Notes: a model not told the origin generated them from the sequence alone. Numbered from the stretch's first letter, positions 48,059 through 57,696 are shown. The stretch is DNA of 64,000 nt from Kytococcus sedentarius DSM 20547 (GCF_000023925.1 NC_013169.1:1054001-1118000); one strand, 5' to 3'. Numbers and translations: made by a program.

Positions 48059-48559
48059 TCAGGTGCAGGCCCGGCCGGTGCTCGGCAGCGTGCCGGCCGC
48101 CTCGGCGAAGCCCGCCACCAGGTCCGCGGACTGCGGGTAGCTGGCGGGCACCAGGATCTCCAGTGCCGGGGTGCGCCCGTAGGTGACCAGCGCGATGCCG
48201 TCGTCGAGCTCCTGCACCACCCAGTCCACCTTGTTGACGGTGAGGCAGGGGTCGGTGGTGGGGCCGGGGGGCACGACACCGCAGCGCGCCACGATCGGGG
48301 GATTTCCCCAGGCGGCAGCGCTCCCGGCGGCCTCCTCGGGCACTGGCTGGGCCACCCGGTCCGCGACGGTCTCGGGGAAGGCCTCCGCGACCTCCTGGCA
48401 CACCGGCTCGCCGGCCAACGGGGCCGGGGAGATGGCGACCTCCCCCCGCGAGCAACCGGCCAGCACGGCGGTCAGCGCGAGTGCCGCCGCCCCGCAGCGC
48501 ACGAGTGGGCGACGGGTGGAGGGGGTCTGCAGGGGTGCGACCGGGCGGCTGGAGGGCAT
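48059..48559 (-). CDS. DUF3515 lipoprotein
   Basis: 166 residues. Lipobox LAGC with the lipidated Cys at 36, so it is tethered to the outer face of the membrane. Four further Cys (VCQEV, ARCGV, DPCLTV and RACT at the end) may pair. The DUF3515 pattern with CLTVNKVDWVVQELDD is recognisable. It diverges from thiL with only 22 bases between start codons, and lies next to ddl as in other actinobacteria. Function unknown. Confidence 0.8.
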   Translation of the reverse strand: MPSSRPVAPLQTPSTRRPLVRCGAAALALTAVLAGCSRGEVAISPAPLAGEPVCQEVAEAFPETVADRVAQPVPEEAAGSAAAWGNPPIVARCGVVPPGPTTDPCLTVNKVDWVVQELDDGIALVTYGRTPALEILVPASYPQSADLVAGFAEAAGTLPSTGRACT

Positions 48560-48565
48560 CGGCAC

Positions 48566-48575
48566 AGGGTAGCGT
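48566..48575. promoter_or_regulatory. overlapping divergent -10 boxes of DUF3515 and thiL
   Basis: AGGGTAGCGT contains TACCCT for the minus strand (48566-48571) and TAGCGT for the plus strand (48570-48575), sharing two bases. Each is six bases from its start codon (48559 and 48582). Confidence 0.5.
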
Positions 48576-48581
48576 CGCGGG

Positions 48582-49565
48582 GTGGCTCTGACCTTGGCTG
48601 ACCTCTCCGAGAACGACCTGCTCCCGCGGCTGTGGGAGCACCTGCCCACCCGTGGCCCGGACGTGCTGGTGGGGCCCGGCGACGACGCCGCGGTGGTGGA
48701 CTCCCCGGGTGCGGTGGTCGTCACCACCGACACCATGGTCCGCGGGGCGGACTGGCTCGACGAGTGGTCCACCGGGTGGGAGGTGGGGGCCAAGGCCGTC
48801 GCCCAGAACCTCGCGGACGTGACGGCGATGGGGGGACGGTGCACCTCCATGGTCCTCACCCTCGTAGCCGATGCCCACACGCCCGTTGCCTGGGTGGAGG
48901 AGCTCGCGGTCGGGGTGGGGGAGCGGGCCCGGGAGGCAGGGGTCGCGGTCACGGGGGGCGATCTCTCCTCGGCGCCGGCAGGCACCCGCATGGTGAGCAT
49001 CACCGCCCTGGGGTCCCTCGACGGGCCGCCGGTGCTGCGCTCGGGAGCGCGGGCGGGCGACCAGCTGGCGGTCTCGGGGCCGCTGGGCCGCTCGGCGGCA
49101 GGGCTGGCGCTGCTGCAGGCCGGGCGCACGCAGGCCGAGCCCGGGACGGCCGCCGCGGAGTGCCTCGAGCACCACCGCGCCCCCCGGGTGGACCCTGGAG
49201 CCGGTCAGCTGGCCGCGGCGGCGGGTGCGACGGCGATGCTCGACGTGAGTGACGGGCTGGGCCGGGACGGCGCCCGCCTGGCGACCGCCAGCGGGGTGGC
49301 CCTGCTCCTGGACCGGGAGGCCCTGGGCGGGGACGTGCGCCGGGCCTGGGAGGCCTTGGGCCCGCAGGCCGACGGCGCGGCCTGGGAGGCCGTGCTCACG
49401 GGAGGCGAGGAGCACTGCCTGCTGGCGAGCTTCCCCGCATCGGCACGCCTGCCCCGGGGATGGCGCGCCATCGGCATCTGCGTCCGGGCAACGGACGCAG
49501 GTGCGCCGGTCAGCCTCGACGGCCGAGCGGTGGACGGCGGGTGGGACCACTTCCGCCGCGGGTGA
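48582..49565 (+). CDS. thiL: thiamine-phosphate kinase
   Basis: 327 residues. Phosphorylates thiamine phosphate to thiamine diphosphate. The N-terminal GPGDDAAVVD, DTMVRGADW, and VGAKAVAQNLADVTAMGG match ThiL; the ATP-binding half shows DVSDGLGRDGARLA and TGGEEHCLLA. GTG start six bases from a -10 box. Confidence 0.92.
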   Translation: MALTLADLSENDLLPRLWEHLPTRGPDVLVGPGDDAAVVDSPGAVVVTTDTMVRGADWLDEWSTGWEVGAKAVAQNLADVTAMGGRCTSMVLTLVADAHTPVAWVEELAVGVGERAREAGVAVTGGDLSSAPAGTRMVSITALGSLDGPPVLRSGARAGDQLAVSGPLGRSAAGLALLQAGRTQAEPGTAAAECLEHHRAPRVDPGAGQLAAAAGATAMLDVSDGLGRDGARLATASGVALLLDREALGGDVRRAWEALGPQADGAAWEAVLTGGEEHCLLASFPASARLPRGWRAIGICVRATDAGAPVSLDGRAVDGGWDHFRRG

Positions 49566-49582
49566 CCCCCGGGCATGCCGAA

Positions 49583-49603
49583 GGGCGCCCCGAGGGGGCG
49601 CCC
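49583..49603. terminator. terminator between thiL and rpmB (convergent)
   Basis: GGGCGCCCC and GGGGCGCCC form a 9-bp stem with a GAG loop, 18 bases after the thiL stop. Confidence 0.75.
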
Positions 49604-49657
49604 TGTCACGGCTCTCGCGAGCCCGGTGCGTCGGCCGGACGGCCGGTCACCGTGGGG

Positions 49658-49852
49658 TCAGCGCACGACCTTGCCGGCCTTGAGGCACGAGGTGCAGGCG
49701 TTGATGCGCTTCACGGTGGCGAGCTTGTCGCCGACGCGGGCACGCACGCGCTGGATGTTCGGGTTCCAACGGCGCTTGGTGCGGCGGTTGGAGTGCGAGA
49801 TGTTGTGACCGAAGCTCGGTCCCTTGCCGCAGACGTCGCAGGTGGCAGCCAC
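49658..49852 (-). CDS. rpmB: 50S ribosomal protein L28
   Basis: 64 residues. [20 protein letters not shown] and [12 protein letters not shown] are standard for L28. The two CxxC pairs mark the zinc-binding form. GGAGAG precedes the ATG. The 231 bases to the divergent DAK2 gene hold both promoters; I see no other element. Confidence 0.95.
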   Translation of the reverse strand: MAATCDVCGKGPSFGHNISHSNRRTKRRWNPNIQRVRARVGDKLATVKRINACTSCLKAGKVVR

Positions 49853-50083
49853 GGTTCTCTCCTGAGTGATCGTTGGTCGAATGGGCCCCGACCGGGAGTT
49901 CCGCGGCGGGGGACTCGGGGGAGTTCCTGCACACGGGGGTCACGGGCAACCGGAGAAGCATAGCCGACCTGACGCGCCGGGGCCAATCGGTGAGGATGTC
50001 ACCGGTGGGTGCGACCATGGCCGCGTCCACCCGGGGACGCTTTGGAGCGTCCCGTACGTCCGAGGTCCCGGAGGCAGGCGCGC

Positions 50084-51784
50084 ATGACCGACCCGCAGCA
50101 CTCGCGGCTGAGTGCACTCGGTGCCCGCCGGTGGTTGCTCAACGTGCGCAGCGGTCTGCGCCGTGCGGCGCCCGCGCTCGACGCGGTGAACGTCTTCCCG
50201 GTGGCCGACGGGGACACCGGCACGAACATGTTCCTCACCCTGGACGCGGGGCTGCGCACCGCCCCGGCCTGGGACTCCACGGACGTGCACGCCAGCATCG
50301 ACGGGCTGGCCCGCTCCATCCTGTGGTCCGCGCGGGGCAACAGCGGCGTGATCCTCGCGCAGCTGGTCGCCGGGGCCGCGCAGGAGCTCATCCGGGGTGC
50401 CGCGGGGGATCAGGACGGGGGACTCGACGGGGCGGGGCTCGCGCGAGCCCTCGCCCGTGCCGACGCCTCGGCCTGGCAAGCCGTGGCCACCCCGGAGCAG
50501 GGCACGATCCTCAGCGTGTCGCGCGCCGCTGCCGACGCCGCGCGGGAGGCCGCCGACGCGGGCAGGACGGTGGGCCAGGTCGCCCGCGCCGCGCTCGACG
50601 GGGCCACGGCCGCGCTGGCACGCACGCCCGACGAACTGCCCGCCCTGGCAGCTGCCCACGTCGTCGATGCGGGGGCGGCGGGGTACGTGGTCGCGCTCCG
50701 GCACCTCGTCCTCACCTGCGGGCTGGAGGCTCCCGAGGCTCCCGGTCTGCAGTGGCTCGGCACGGACGGTCACGGCGGTCCGCTCCCGGGCCACGCCGGG
50801 GCCGAGCTCCCGGCCCCGGCGGACGACGCCACGGCCGAGGACGGGGAGGGTCACCCGGAGGGCGCCGGTGACACCGACTCCGCCCCAGCCTCCGACTCCA
50901 CCCTCGAGGTGGTCCTGGGCCTGACCCTCAGCGAGGCCTCCGCCCGCCGCGCCGACCGGTTGGTCAAGCGGTTGCGACGGCGCCTGACCGACCTCGGCGA
51001 CTCCGTGGTCGTGGCCGGGGCGGGCCGACACTGGCGGGTGCACGTGCACGTGGCCGACGCACGCACCGCATCGAGGGTGACGGCGCTGTGCCGCCGGGCG
51101 GGGGACGTCGCCGACGTGCGGGTGGAGGGGCTGGACGGCTCCCACGAGCGCCGGCGCGAGGTGGCGCTGCTGGTGGCGGCCTCGGGGGAGGGCCTGGTGG
51201 GTGTCCTGCGGGCGGCCGGCGCGCAGGTCGTGCAGTCGTCGCCGGGGCGGCGGGCCGGCATCGGGGAGCTCGTCCAGGCCGCGGAGGCCTGCGGGGCCAC
51301 CCGGGTGGTCCTGCTCCCGGCCGACAGCCATCTGGTGCTCCCGGCCCAGGAGGCTGCCCGCCAGGTGGCACAGCGGGGTGTCTGGCTGCAGGTGGTGGAG
51401 TGCCCCTCCCTGCAGGGTGCCGTAGCGGCCGTCGCCGTGTGGGATCCGGCGGGGGACGTGGAGAAGTCCGTGCGCGCCGTGGCCGCAGCGGCGAGCTCGA
51501 CCACCGACGGTGCGGTCCGTGCCCTGGAGGGTGGCCGCGTGGTGGGCCTGGTCGGCGGGCGGGAGGTGAGCCGCGCCGAGGACGTGCCCGGGGCGCTCGC
51601 GGAGGTGATCGCCGCCCTGCCCACCCGCGGGGTGGAGCTGGCCACGGTGGTCCTCGGGGAGGGGCAGGACCCCTCGCTGGGCAAGGTCGTGGAGTCCAGC
51701 CTGCGGCTGCGACGCCGCTCGTTGGAGGTGCAGGTGATCGAGGGCGGTCCCGCGGCCTTCCCGGTGCTGGTGGGTGTCGAGTGA
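50084..51784 (+). CDS. DAK2 domain protein (FakA/YloV-like)
   Basis: 566 residues. N-terminal DAK2 domain with ALDAVNVFPVADGDTGTNMF (ATP/Mg-binding Asp cluster) and ARGNSGVILAQL. The C-terminal half matches the FakA middle and C-terminal domains (HEVALLVAASGEGL-like, VLLPADSHLVLPAQEAA). An acidic linker (about 240-270) joins them. FakA phosphorylates fatty acids bound to FakB; no FakB/DegV gene is adjacent. GGAGG is 10 bases before ATG 50084. It is upstream of recG, the common order. Confidence 0.85.
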   Translation: MTDPQHSRLSALGARRWLLNVRSGLRRAAPALDAVNVFPVADGDTGTNMFLTLDAGLRTAPAWDSTDVHASIDGLARSILWSARGNSGVILAQLVAGAAQELIRGAAGDQDGGLDGAGLARALARADASAWQAVATPEQGTILSVSRAAADAAREAADAGRTVGQVARAALDGATAALARTPDELPALAAAHVVDAGAAGYVVALRHLVLTCGLEAPEAPGLQWLGTDGHGGPLPGHAGAELPAPADDATAEDGEGHPEGAGDTDSAPASDSTLEVVLGLTLSEASARRADRLVKRLRRRLTDLGDSVVVAGAGRHWRVHVHVADARTASRVTALCRRAGDVADVRVEGLDGSHERRREVALLVAASGEGLVGVLRAAGAQVVQSSPGRRAGIGELVQAAEACGATRVVLLPADSHLVLPAQEAARQVAQRGVWLQVVECPSLQGAVAAVAVWDPAGDVEKSVRAVAAAASSTTDGAVRALEGGRVVGLVGGREVSRAEDVPGALAEVIAALPTRGVELATVVLGEGQDPSLGKVVESSLRLRRRSLEVQVIEGGPAAFPVLVGVE

Positions 51785-51800
51785 GGGCAGGAGGGCACAC

Positions 51801-54026
51801 GTGGTGACCTGGGACTCCTCCCTGCCGGCCGTCATCGGCTCCAAGGAGGCCAAGGCGCTCGAGAAGGCGCGCGGGCTGCGGACCGTGGGCGACCTCGTGC
51901 AGTTCGTCCCCACGCGCTACCTGGACCCCGACCGTCCGGAGGCGATGGCCGACCTCGTGGTCGGCCAGAGTGCCGTGGTGGTCGGTGAGGTCGTCAGCGC
52001 GCAGCAGCTGCCGCTGCGCAACCAGCCCCGCCGCAAGCGCCTGGTCGCGTCGGTGCAGGACGGTGCGGGCAGCCGCCTGGAGGTGACCTTCTTCTCCACC
52101 TATGGCCACGCCGACCGCCTGGTGCCCGGCGCCCGGGTGATGTTCATCGGCACCGTGGGGGAGTTCAAGCGGACGCTGCAGATGACCCACCCGGACTACG
52201 TGGTCCTGACCGGCCGGGGCGAGGTCGCCGGAGCGGCGGCGGGTCCGGGGGAGGGCCTCATCGGGCTGTACCGCGAGGTCAAGGGCATGACCTCCCTGCA
52301 GGTCAACACCGCGGCGGTCCTGGCCCTCCACGCGCTGGACGAGGCCCCCGACGTGGTGCCGCCGGGCGTGAGCGTGCATGGCGTGACGGGCCACGACCTG
52401 ACGGCGTTGGAGGCGTGGTCGGCGCTGCACCGCCCCGCCGACTGGTCCGAGGTCGCGCGGGGGCGCAACCGGCTGCGCCTCGCGGAGGCCTTCGAGCTGC
52501 AGGTGGTCCTGGCCCGGCTGCGTGCCCGCCACGAGGCCGACCCCGCGACCCCGCGCCCGCGGGCCGAGGGCGGTGTGGCTGGCCGCTTCGACGCCGCGCT
52601 GCCGTTCGCCCTGACGGGGGCCCAGGAGCGGGTGGGGCGGGAGATCGCCGCCGAGCTGGAGCGCACCCACCCCATGCACCGCCTGCTGCAGGGCGACGTC
52701 GGCTCGGGCAAGACGATGGTCGCGCTGCGCGCCATGCTCCAGGCCGTGGACTCCGGCGGCCAGGCCGCCCTCCTGGCCCCCACCGAGATCCTGGCCACGC
52801 AGCACCACCGGGGGCTGGTGCGCACCCTGGGGGACCTCGCGACCGCCGGCCGGCTGGCCGGGGGCGTCGAGATCCGACTGCTCACCGGCTCGATGACGCA
52901 GGCCCAGCGGCAGAAGGTGCTGTTGGACACGCTCACCGGCGAGGTGGACATCCTGGTCGGCACGCACGCCCTGCTGCAGGACACGGTGGGGTTCGCCGAC
53001 CTGGCGCTGGTGGTCATCGACGAACAGCACCGCTTCGGGGTGGAGCAGCGGGATGCGCTGCGCGCCAAGGCCGACCCGCCGCCGCACCTGCTGGTGATGA
53101 CCGCGACCCCCATCCCGCGGACGGTGGCGATGACCGTCTTCGGTGACATGGATGTCTCGGTGCTGGACGAGCTCCCGGCGGGGCGGCAGCCGGTCACCAC
53201 CCACGTGGTCCCGGCGGGCAACGCCACCTGGGTGGAGCGTGCCTGGGAGCGGATCGCCGAGGAGGTCGCAGCCGGGCGACAGGCGTTCGTGGTCGCCTCC
53301 CGCATCGATGCCGCCGACGACCCGGAGGACGCCCCCGGCGGTGGGGCGGCCGGCTCACAGAGCGGGTCGGACGGGCTGCTGGTGGACCTCCCGGACCCGG
53401 CCGCCGACGAGGAGGACCGCCCCGCGGCCGTGGGCGTGGAGGACCTGGTGGTCACCGCCCGCGAGCACCTGGCCGGACGCGGCATCCGGGTGGAGATGGT
53501 CCACGGCCGCATGCAGACCGAGACCAAGGACGGGGTGATGGCTGCGTTCGCGGCCGGCGAGGTCGACGTGCTGGTCGCCACCACGGTCGTGGAGGTGGGG
53601 GTCGACGTACCCAACGCCAGCGTGATGCTCGTGGTCGACGCCGACCGGTTCGGCATCGCCCAGCTGCACCAGCTCCGCGGCCGCATCGGGCGTGGAGCGC
53701 ACCCGGGGCTCTGTCTGCTGGTCACCCACGTGGAGGCCGGCCCCACCCGGGAGCGCCTGGACCGCGTGGCCGCCACCACGGACGGGTTCGAGCTGGCGCG
53801 GGCCGACCTGGAGATGCGCCGCGAGGGCGATGTCCTGGGGGCGGCGCAGAGCGGGAGCTCGGGGCTGGACTTCGTGCGGGTCCTGCAGGACGCCGAGCTC
53901 ATCGACCGCGCCCGGGAGGCCGCCCGCGCGTACGTCCGGGCCGACCCGGACCTGAGTGGCTGGCCGCCCCTGGCCCGGGCCGTGGCCGCCCGGGACGAGA
54001 GCGCCGCCTGGCTGGAGCGCAGCTGA
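51801..54026 (+). CDS. recG: ATP-dependent DNA helicase RecG
   Basis: 741 residues. Remodels stalled forks and branched DNA. The wedge/OB domain is near 60-150. Helicase motifs are LQGDVGSGKTMVALRA near 297, DEQHRFGVEQR near 406, VMTATPIPRTVAMTV, and QLRGRIGRG near 630. A Gly/Asp-rich insert (about 515-545) between motifs is longer than in E. coli RecG. GTG 51801 (or 51804) has GGAGG upstream. The stop overlaps rsmD. Confidence 0.95.
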   Translation: MVTWDSSLPAVIGSKEAKALEKARGLRTVGDLVQFVPTRYLDPDRPEAMADLVVGQSAVVVGEVVSAQQLPLRNQPRRKRLVASVQDGAGSRLEVTFFSTYGHADRLVPGARVMFIGTVGEFKRTLQMTHPDYVVLTGRGEVAGAAAGPGEGLIGLYREVKGMTSLQVNTAAVLALHALDEAPDVVPPGVSVHGVTGHDLTALEAWSALHRPADWSEVARGRNRLRLAEAFELQVVLARLRARHEADPATPRPRAEGGVAGRFDAALPFALTGAQERVGREIAAELERTHPMHRLLQGDVGSGKTMVALRAMLQAVDSGGQAALLAPTEILATQHHRGLVRTLGDLATAGRLAGGVEIRLLTGSMTQAQRQKVLLDTLTGEVDILVGTHALLQDTVGFADLALVVIDEQHRFGVEQRDALRAKADPPPHLLVMTATPIPRTVAMTVFGDMDVSVLDELPAGRQPVTTHVVPAGNATWVERAWERIAEEVAAGRQAFVVASRIDAADDPEDAPGGGAAGSQSGSDGLLVDLPDPAADEEDRPAAVGVEDLVVTAREHLAGRGIRVEMVHGRMQTETKDGVMAAFAAGEVDVLVATTVVEVGVDVPNASVMLVVDADRFGIAQLHQLRGRIGRGAHPGLCLLVTHVEAGPTRERLDRVAATTDGFELARADLEMRREGDVLGAAQSGSSGLDFVRVLQDAELIDRAREAARAYVRADPDLSGWPPLARAVAARDESAAWLERS

Positions 54027-54634
54027 TGCGGATCATCGCTGGGAGCCTCGGCGGGCGTCGCATCGCCGCGCCGCGGGGTGCGGACACCCGCCCCACCAGC
54101 GACCGCGTGCGGGAGGCCCTGTTCTCGATGCTGGAGCACGAGGGCGTCTTGCGGGACGCCTGGGTGCTGGACCTGTTCGCCGGGTCCGGGGCCCTGGGGC
54201 TCGAGGCTCACAGCCGGGGGGCGCGGCGCGTGGACTGGGTCGACAGCGCGTTGCCGGCCGTCGCGACCCTGCGCGAGAACCTCACCGCGCTGGGGGTGGC
54301 CGAGGACGCCGCGGCCGGCGTACACCAGCGGCCCGTGCTGTCCTTCCTGCGCGCCGGACGTCGGGTCCTCGTCGGCGACGGCGGTGACCTGCCCGATGGG
54401 GGGCGGGCGGTGCTCGCGCTGCTCGACCCGCCGTACCCGCTCTCGGAGGAGGACCTGGCCACGGTGCTCGCGGCGCTCGCCGACGACTGGCTGGCCCCCG
54501 GTGCCATCGTGGTGGTGGAGCGCTCGGCGCGCAGCCCCGAGCCCACCTGGCCACCGGGTCTGGAGCGTTTCCGCCACAAGGAGCACGGGGAGACCGCCCT
54601 GTGGTTCGCCGAGCCGGTGGACCCCCGGGCGTGA
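54026..54634 (+). CDS. rsmD: 16S rRNA (guanine966-N2)-methyltransferase
   Basis: 202 residues. Starts MRIIAGSLGGRRIAAPRG, then RPTSDRVREALFSML. The SAM site is VLDLFAGSGALGLEA, and the catalytic motif is LLDPPYPL (DPPY). It overlaps the recG stop by one base; coaD follows. Confidence 0.94.
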   Translation: MRIIAGSLGGRRIAAPRGADTRPTSDRVREALFSMLEHEGVLRDAWVLDLFAGSGALGLEAHSRGARRVDWVDSALPAVATLRENLTALGVAEDAAAGVHQRPVLSFLRAGRRVLVGDGGDLPDGGRAVLALLDPPYPLSEEDLATVLAALADDWLAPGAIVVVERSARSPEPTWPPGLERFRHKEHGETALWFAEPVDPRA

Positions 54635-54639
54635 CTTGC

Positions 54640-54645
54640 CACAAT
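54640..54645 (+). promoter_or_regulatory. -10 box, probable leaderless promoter of coaD
   Basis: CACAAT, six bases before the GTG at 54652. Confidence 0.45.
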
Positions 54646-54651
54646 GGTCCA

Positions 54652-55125
54652 GTGACCACGACTGCTCTGCTCCCCGGTTCCTACGACCCCCTGACCAACG
54701 GCCACCTCGACGTGGTGCGCCGCGCGGCCCGGCTGTACGGCCGGGTGGTGGTCGCGGTCGTGCACAACCCGGAGAAGACCGGCACCCTGCCCGTCGACGA
54801 GCGGGTCCGCGTCATCCGGGAGTCCGTGACCGAGCTGCCCGGGGTGGAGGTCTCTGCGCACACCGGCCTGCTGGTGGACGTGGCCCGGCAGATGGGGGCC
54901 GACGTGGTGGTCAAGGGCATCCGCAGCGAGACCGACTACGCCTACGAGCACCCGATGGCGGCCATGAACCGGCACCTGTCCGGCATCGAGACGCTCCTGC
55001 TGCCCGCCGACGGGGCCGTCGCACACATCTCCTCCACGTTGGTCCGGCAGATCGCCGCGGCCGGGGGCGACGTGCGTGACCTGGTGCCCGAGCCGGTGTG
55101 GCGGGCGCTGACCGCGCGCGACTGA
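54652..55125 (+). CDS. coaD: phosphopantetheine adenylyltransferase
   Basis: 157 residues. Fourth step of coenzyme A synthesis. GSYDPLTNGHLDVVRRA (nucleotidyl transferase T/HxGH), VVKGIRSETDYAYEHPMAAMNRHL, and HISSTLVRQIAAAGGDV are diagnostic. GTG 54652 follows the -10 box closely. Confidence 0.95.
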   Translation: MTTTALLPGSYDPLTNGHLDVVRRAARLYGRVVVAVVHNPEKTGTLPVDERVRVIRESVTELPGVEVSAHTGLLVDVARQMGADVVVKGIRSETDYAYEHPMAAMNRHLSGIETLLLPADGAVAHISSTLVRQIAAAGGDVRDLVPEPVWRALTARD

Positions 55126-55155
55126 TCCCGGCGGGCCTGTGGGACCATGGGGCCC

Positions 55156-55719
55156 ATGATCGAGCTCGACCGTCGACACCCTCTGGCCCTTGACCTGCGC
55201 TCCTTCGGGCGACGCGCGGGCACCATGGAGAACGGTGAGCTCGACGTACCTGCTCCCGAGGGCATCGGCACCGACGTGATGGCGATCGCCGCGGGCTCGC
55301 CGCTGCACCTCGACCTGCGCCTGGAGTCGCTCGTCGACGGTGTCCTGGCCTCCGGGACCGTCACCGGCACCGCCACCGGGAGCTGCGTGCGCTGCCTGAC
55401 CGAGCTCGTCGAGGAGGTCGACGAGGACTTCCAGGTCCTGTACGTCTGGCCCGGTGGCCGAGGTCCGGAGGCCGAGGAGGTCGACCCCGAGACGCAGGAG
55501 GACGTGCGCGAGCTGGACGGGGACCTGCTGGACCTCGAGCCCGCCGTGCGCGACGCGGTGGTGCCCGGCTTCCCCTTCCAGCCGGTCTGCGCGCCGGACT
55601 GCCCGGGGCTGTGCGACCGCTGCGGCGCGCGCCTGGCTGATGACCCGGACCACGAGCACGACGAGATCGACCCCCGCTGGGCGGCACTGCAGCAGCTGTC
55701 CGAGCGCGACGAGAAGTGA
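55156..55719 (+). CDS. DUF177 (YceD-like) protein
   Basis: 187 residues. Central [10 protein letters not shown] and C-terminal [16 protein letters not shown] give the YceD Cys pattern. Usually encoded just before rpmF (L32) and linked to rRNA processing or fatty acid/ribosome loci. Here rpmF is absent and rnc overlaps it by four bases. The start is ATG 55156, seven bases after a -10-like GACCAT; ATG 55147 is an alternative. Confidence 0.85.
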   Translation: MIELDRRHPLALDLRSFGRRAGTMENGELDVPAPEGIGTDVMAIAAGSPLHLDLRLESLVDGVLASGTVTGTATGSCVRCLTELVEEVDEDFQVLYVWPGGRGPEAEEVDPETQEDVRELDGDLLDLEPAVRDAVVPGFPFQPVCAPDCPGLCDRCGARLADDPDHEHDEIDPRWAALQQLSERDEK

Positions 55720-56423
55720 GCCGCGCAGCCCGTCCCGTGGTGGAGCTCGCCGCACGGTTGGAGGAGGTCGTCGGCGTCCCGGTCGACGCCGACCTCCTGC
55801 TGCAGGCGGTCACCCACCGGTCGTTCAGCTACGAGAACGACGACGCCCCCCACAACGAGCGGCTGGAGTTCCTCGGTGACTCCGTCCTGGGGCTGGTCGT
55901 CACCAACCACCTGTACCGCGCGAACCCGGACCTGCCCGAGGGTGAGCTGGCCAAGCTGCGCAGCGCGGTGGTCAGCGCCCGCGCCCTGGGGGGTGAGGCC
56001 GGCCGCCTGGACCTGGGCGACTACTTCCGGCTGGGCCGCGGGGAGGAGAACTCCGGCGGGCGTGCGAAGAACTCGATCCTCGCCGACGGCGTGGAGGCCG
56101 TGATCGGCGCGGTCTACCTGTCCTCCGGGCTGGACGCGGCCACCACGGTGGTCCACCACCTGCTGGACGAGCTGATGGAGCAGTCGCAGACCATGGGGGC
56201 GGCCCTGGACTGGAAGACCAGCCTGCAGGAGCTGGGCTCCGCCCGCGGCCTGGGACTGCCGGAGTACCGGATCACGGACTCCGGACCCGACCACGCCAAG
56301 CTCTTCGAGGCCACGGCCGTCCTGGGCGGCGAGGAGGCGGGCACCGGGTCCGGGCCCACCAAGAAGGCCGCCGAGATGATGGCCGCCGAGGCCGCCTGGC
56401 ACCACCTCACGGCGCAGGGCTGA
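55716..56423 (+). CDS. rnc: ribonuclease III
   Basis: 235 residues. Cleaves double-stranded RNA in rRNA maturation. The nuclease signature is [17 protein letters not shown], with catalytic acidic residues also in [15 protein letters not shown] double-stranded RNA-binding domain follows ([13 protein letters not shown] ... [14 protein letters not shown]). GTG start overlapping the previous stop (GTGA). mutM follows after one base. Confidence 0.95.
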   Translation: MSRAARPVVELAARLEEVVGVPVDADLLLQAVTHRSFSYENDDAPHNERLEFLGDSVLGLVVTNHLYRANPDLPEGELAKLRSAVVSARALGGEAGRLDLGDYFRLGRGEENSGGRAKNSILADGVEAVIGAVYLSSGLDAATTVVHHLLDELMEQSQTMGAALDWKTSLQELGSARGLGLPEYRITDSGPDHAKLFEATAVLGGEEAGTGSGPTKKAAEMMAAEAAWHHLTAQG

Positions 56424-56424
56424 C

Positions 56425-57318
56425 GTGCCCGAGCTGCCCGAGGTGGAGGTGGTCCGCGCGGGCCTCGAGTCCCACGTGGTGGGGCGCACCATCGAGGTGG
56501 CCGACGTGCGCGGTGACCGGGTGGCCCGTCGCCACGAGGGCGGGGCGGCGGCCCTGGCCCGGGCGCTGACCGGGCGCCGTCTGTGCTCGGCCGAGCGCCG
56601 CGGCAAGTTCCTCTGGTTGCCGCTCGACGACGGCCACGCCCTCATGACCCACCTGGGCATGAGCGGGCAGATGCTGGTACTCCCCGCCGAGGAGCCGCCG
56701 GTGCGCCACGAGCACGCCCGGCTGGACTTCGAGGACGAGGGCCCCACCCTGCGCTTCGCCGACCAGCGCACCTTCGGCGGGTGGTCGGTGGACCCTCTGG
56801 TGCCCGACCCCCACGGAGGCGACCACCCCGGGGGCGTCCCGGCGACCGCCACCCACATCGCGCCCGACCCCTTCGAGACCTGCTTCGATGCCGGCGCGGT
56901 CGCCGCCCGCCTGCGCACCCGGCGGGGCCCGGTCAAGCGCGCCATCCTCGACCAGGGCCTGGTCAGCGGCGTGGGCAACATCTACGCCGACGAGGCGCTG
57001 TGGCGCACCGGGGTCCACGGGGAGCGCCCGGGGCACTCCCTGACCGGCCCCCGCGCCCGGGCCCTGTTGACGCACCTGCAGGCGGTCATGGGCGAGGCCC
57101 TGGAGCAGGGCGGCACGAGCTTCGACGCGCTGTACGTCAACGTCAACGGGGCCAGCGGCTACTTCGACCGACGGCTGGCGGTCTACGGCCAGCAGGGCCG
57201 GCCCTGCCCGGCCTGCGGCAGCACGGTGCTGCGGTCGCCCTTCGACGGCCGCAGCTCCCACTGGTGCCCCACCTGTCAGACCCGTCCCCGGTCGGCGCCG
57301 CGGGGGGTCGCGCGATGA
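56425..57318 (+). CDS. mutM: formamidopyrimidine-DNA glycosylase
   Basis: 297 residues. Removes 8-oxoguanine. PELPEVE at the start has the catalytic Pro2/Glu3. LLVLPA-type loops, SGVGNIYADEALW, and the zinc finger (CPACGSTVLRS ... CPTC) are present. A Gly/His-rich insert (about 130-145) is unusual. GTG start one base after the rnc stop. Confidence 0.94.
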   Translation: MPELPEVEVVRAGLESHVVGRTIEVADVRGDRVARRHEGGAAALARALTGRRLCSAERRGKFLWLPLDDGHALMTHLGMSGQMLVLPAEEPPVRHEHARLDFEDEGPTLRFADQRTFGGWSVDPLVPDPHGGDHPGGVPATATHIAPDPFETCFDAGAVAARLRTRRGPVKRAILDQGLVSGVGNIYADEALWRTGVHGERPGHSLTGPRARALLTHLQAVMGEALEQGGTSFDALYVNVNGASGYFDRRLAVYGQQGRPCPACGSTVLRSPFDGRSSHWCPTCQTRPRSAPRGVAR

Positions 57319-57665
57319 GGCTGGACCACCTCGAGGCGGACCTCGTCCAGGACTCGATCGACCAGCTGGCCCGCCGCATCGGGGCCCGTTTCCCCGACCG
57401 CAGCCTGCACCGCGTGGCGCTGCGGGTGCGGCGCCTGGCCGACGAGGTGGAGGAGTCCGCGGACTCCAGCCGCCTGCGCATCCGGTGGATGCGGTGGGTC
57501 TCCGGCGCGCTGGCCCTCGCCCTCGCCGTGGCCACCGTCCTGGTGGCCCTCTCGGTGGTCTCGCACCTGCGGGCCGTGGGGGTGCTGGACACGGTGTCCG
57601 ACGTGGAGTCCCTCACCAGCGACCTCTCGGCGACCATATGGCGCAAGATCTCGTTGCTGCCCTGA
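57315..57665 (+). CDS. small single-helix membrane protein of unknown function
   Basis: 116 residues. ATG 57315 overlaps the mutM stop (ATGA). The N-terminal 58 residues are charged and helical; one membrane helix follows (WVSGALALALAVATVLVAL), then about 35 polar residues outside or inside. I recognise no family. Coupled to mutM by overlap only. Confidence 0.65.
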   Translation: MRLDHLEADLVQDSIDQLARRIGARFPDRSLHRVALRVRRLADEVEESADSSRLRIRWMRWVSGALALALAVATVLVALSVVSHLRAVGVLDTVSDVESLTSDLSATIWRKISLLP

Positions 57666-57696
57666 GGCACCGGATGCGGAGCGCGCCGCCGGGTGC

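Noticed and set aside
49940-51913. Minus-strand open frame over the DAK2 gene
   Set aside because: No recognisable domain and low-complexity composition; the plus-strand DAK2 gene explains the coding signal.
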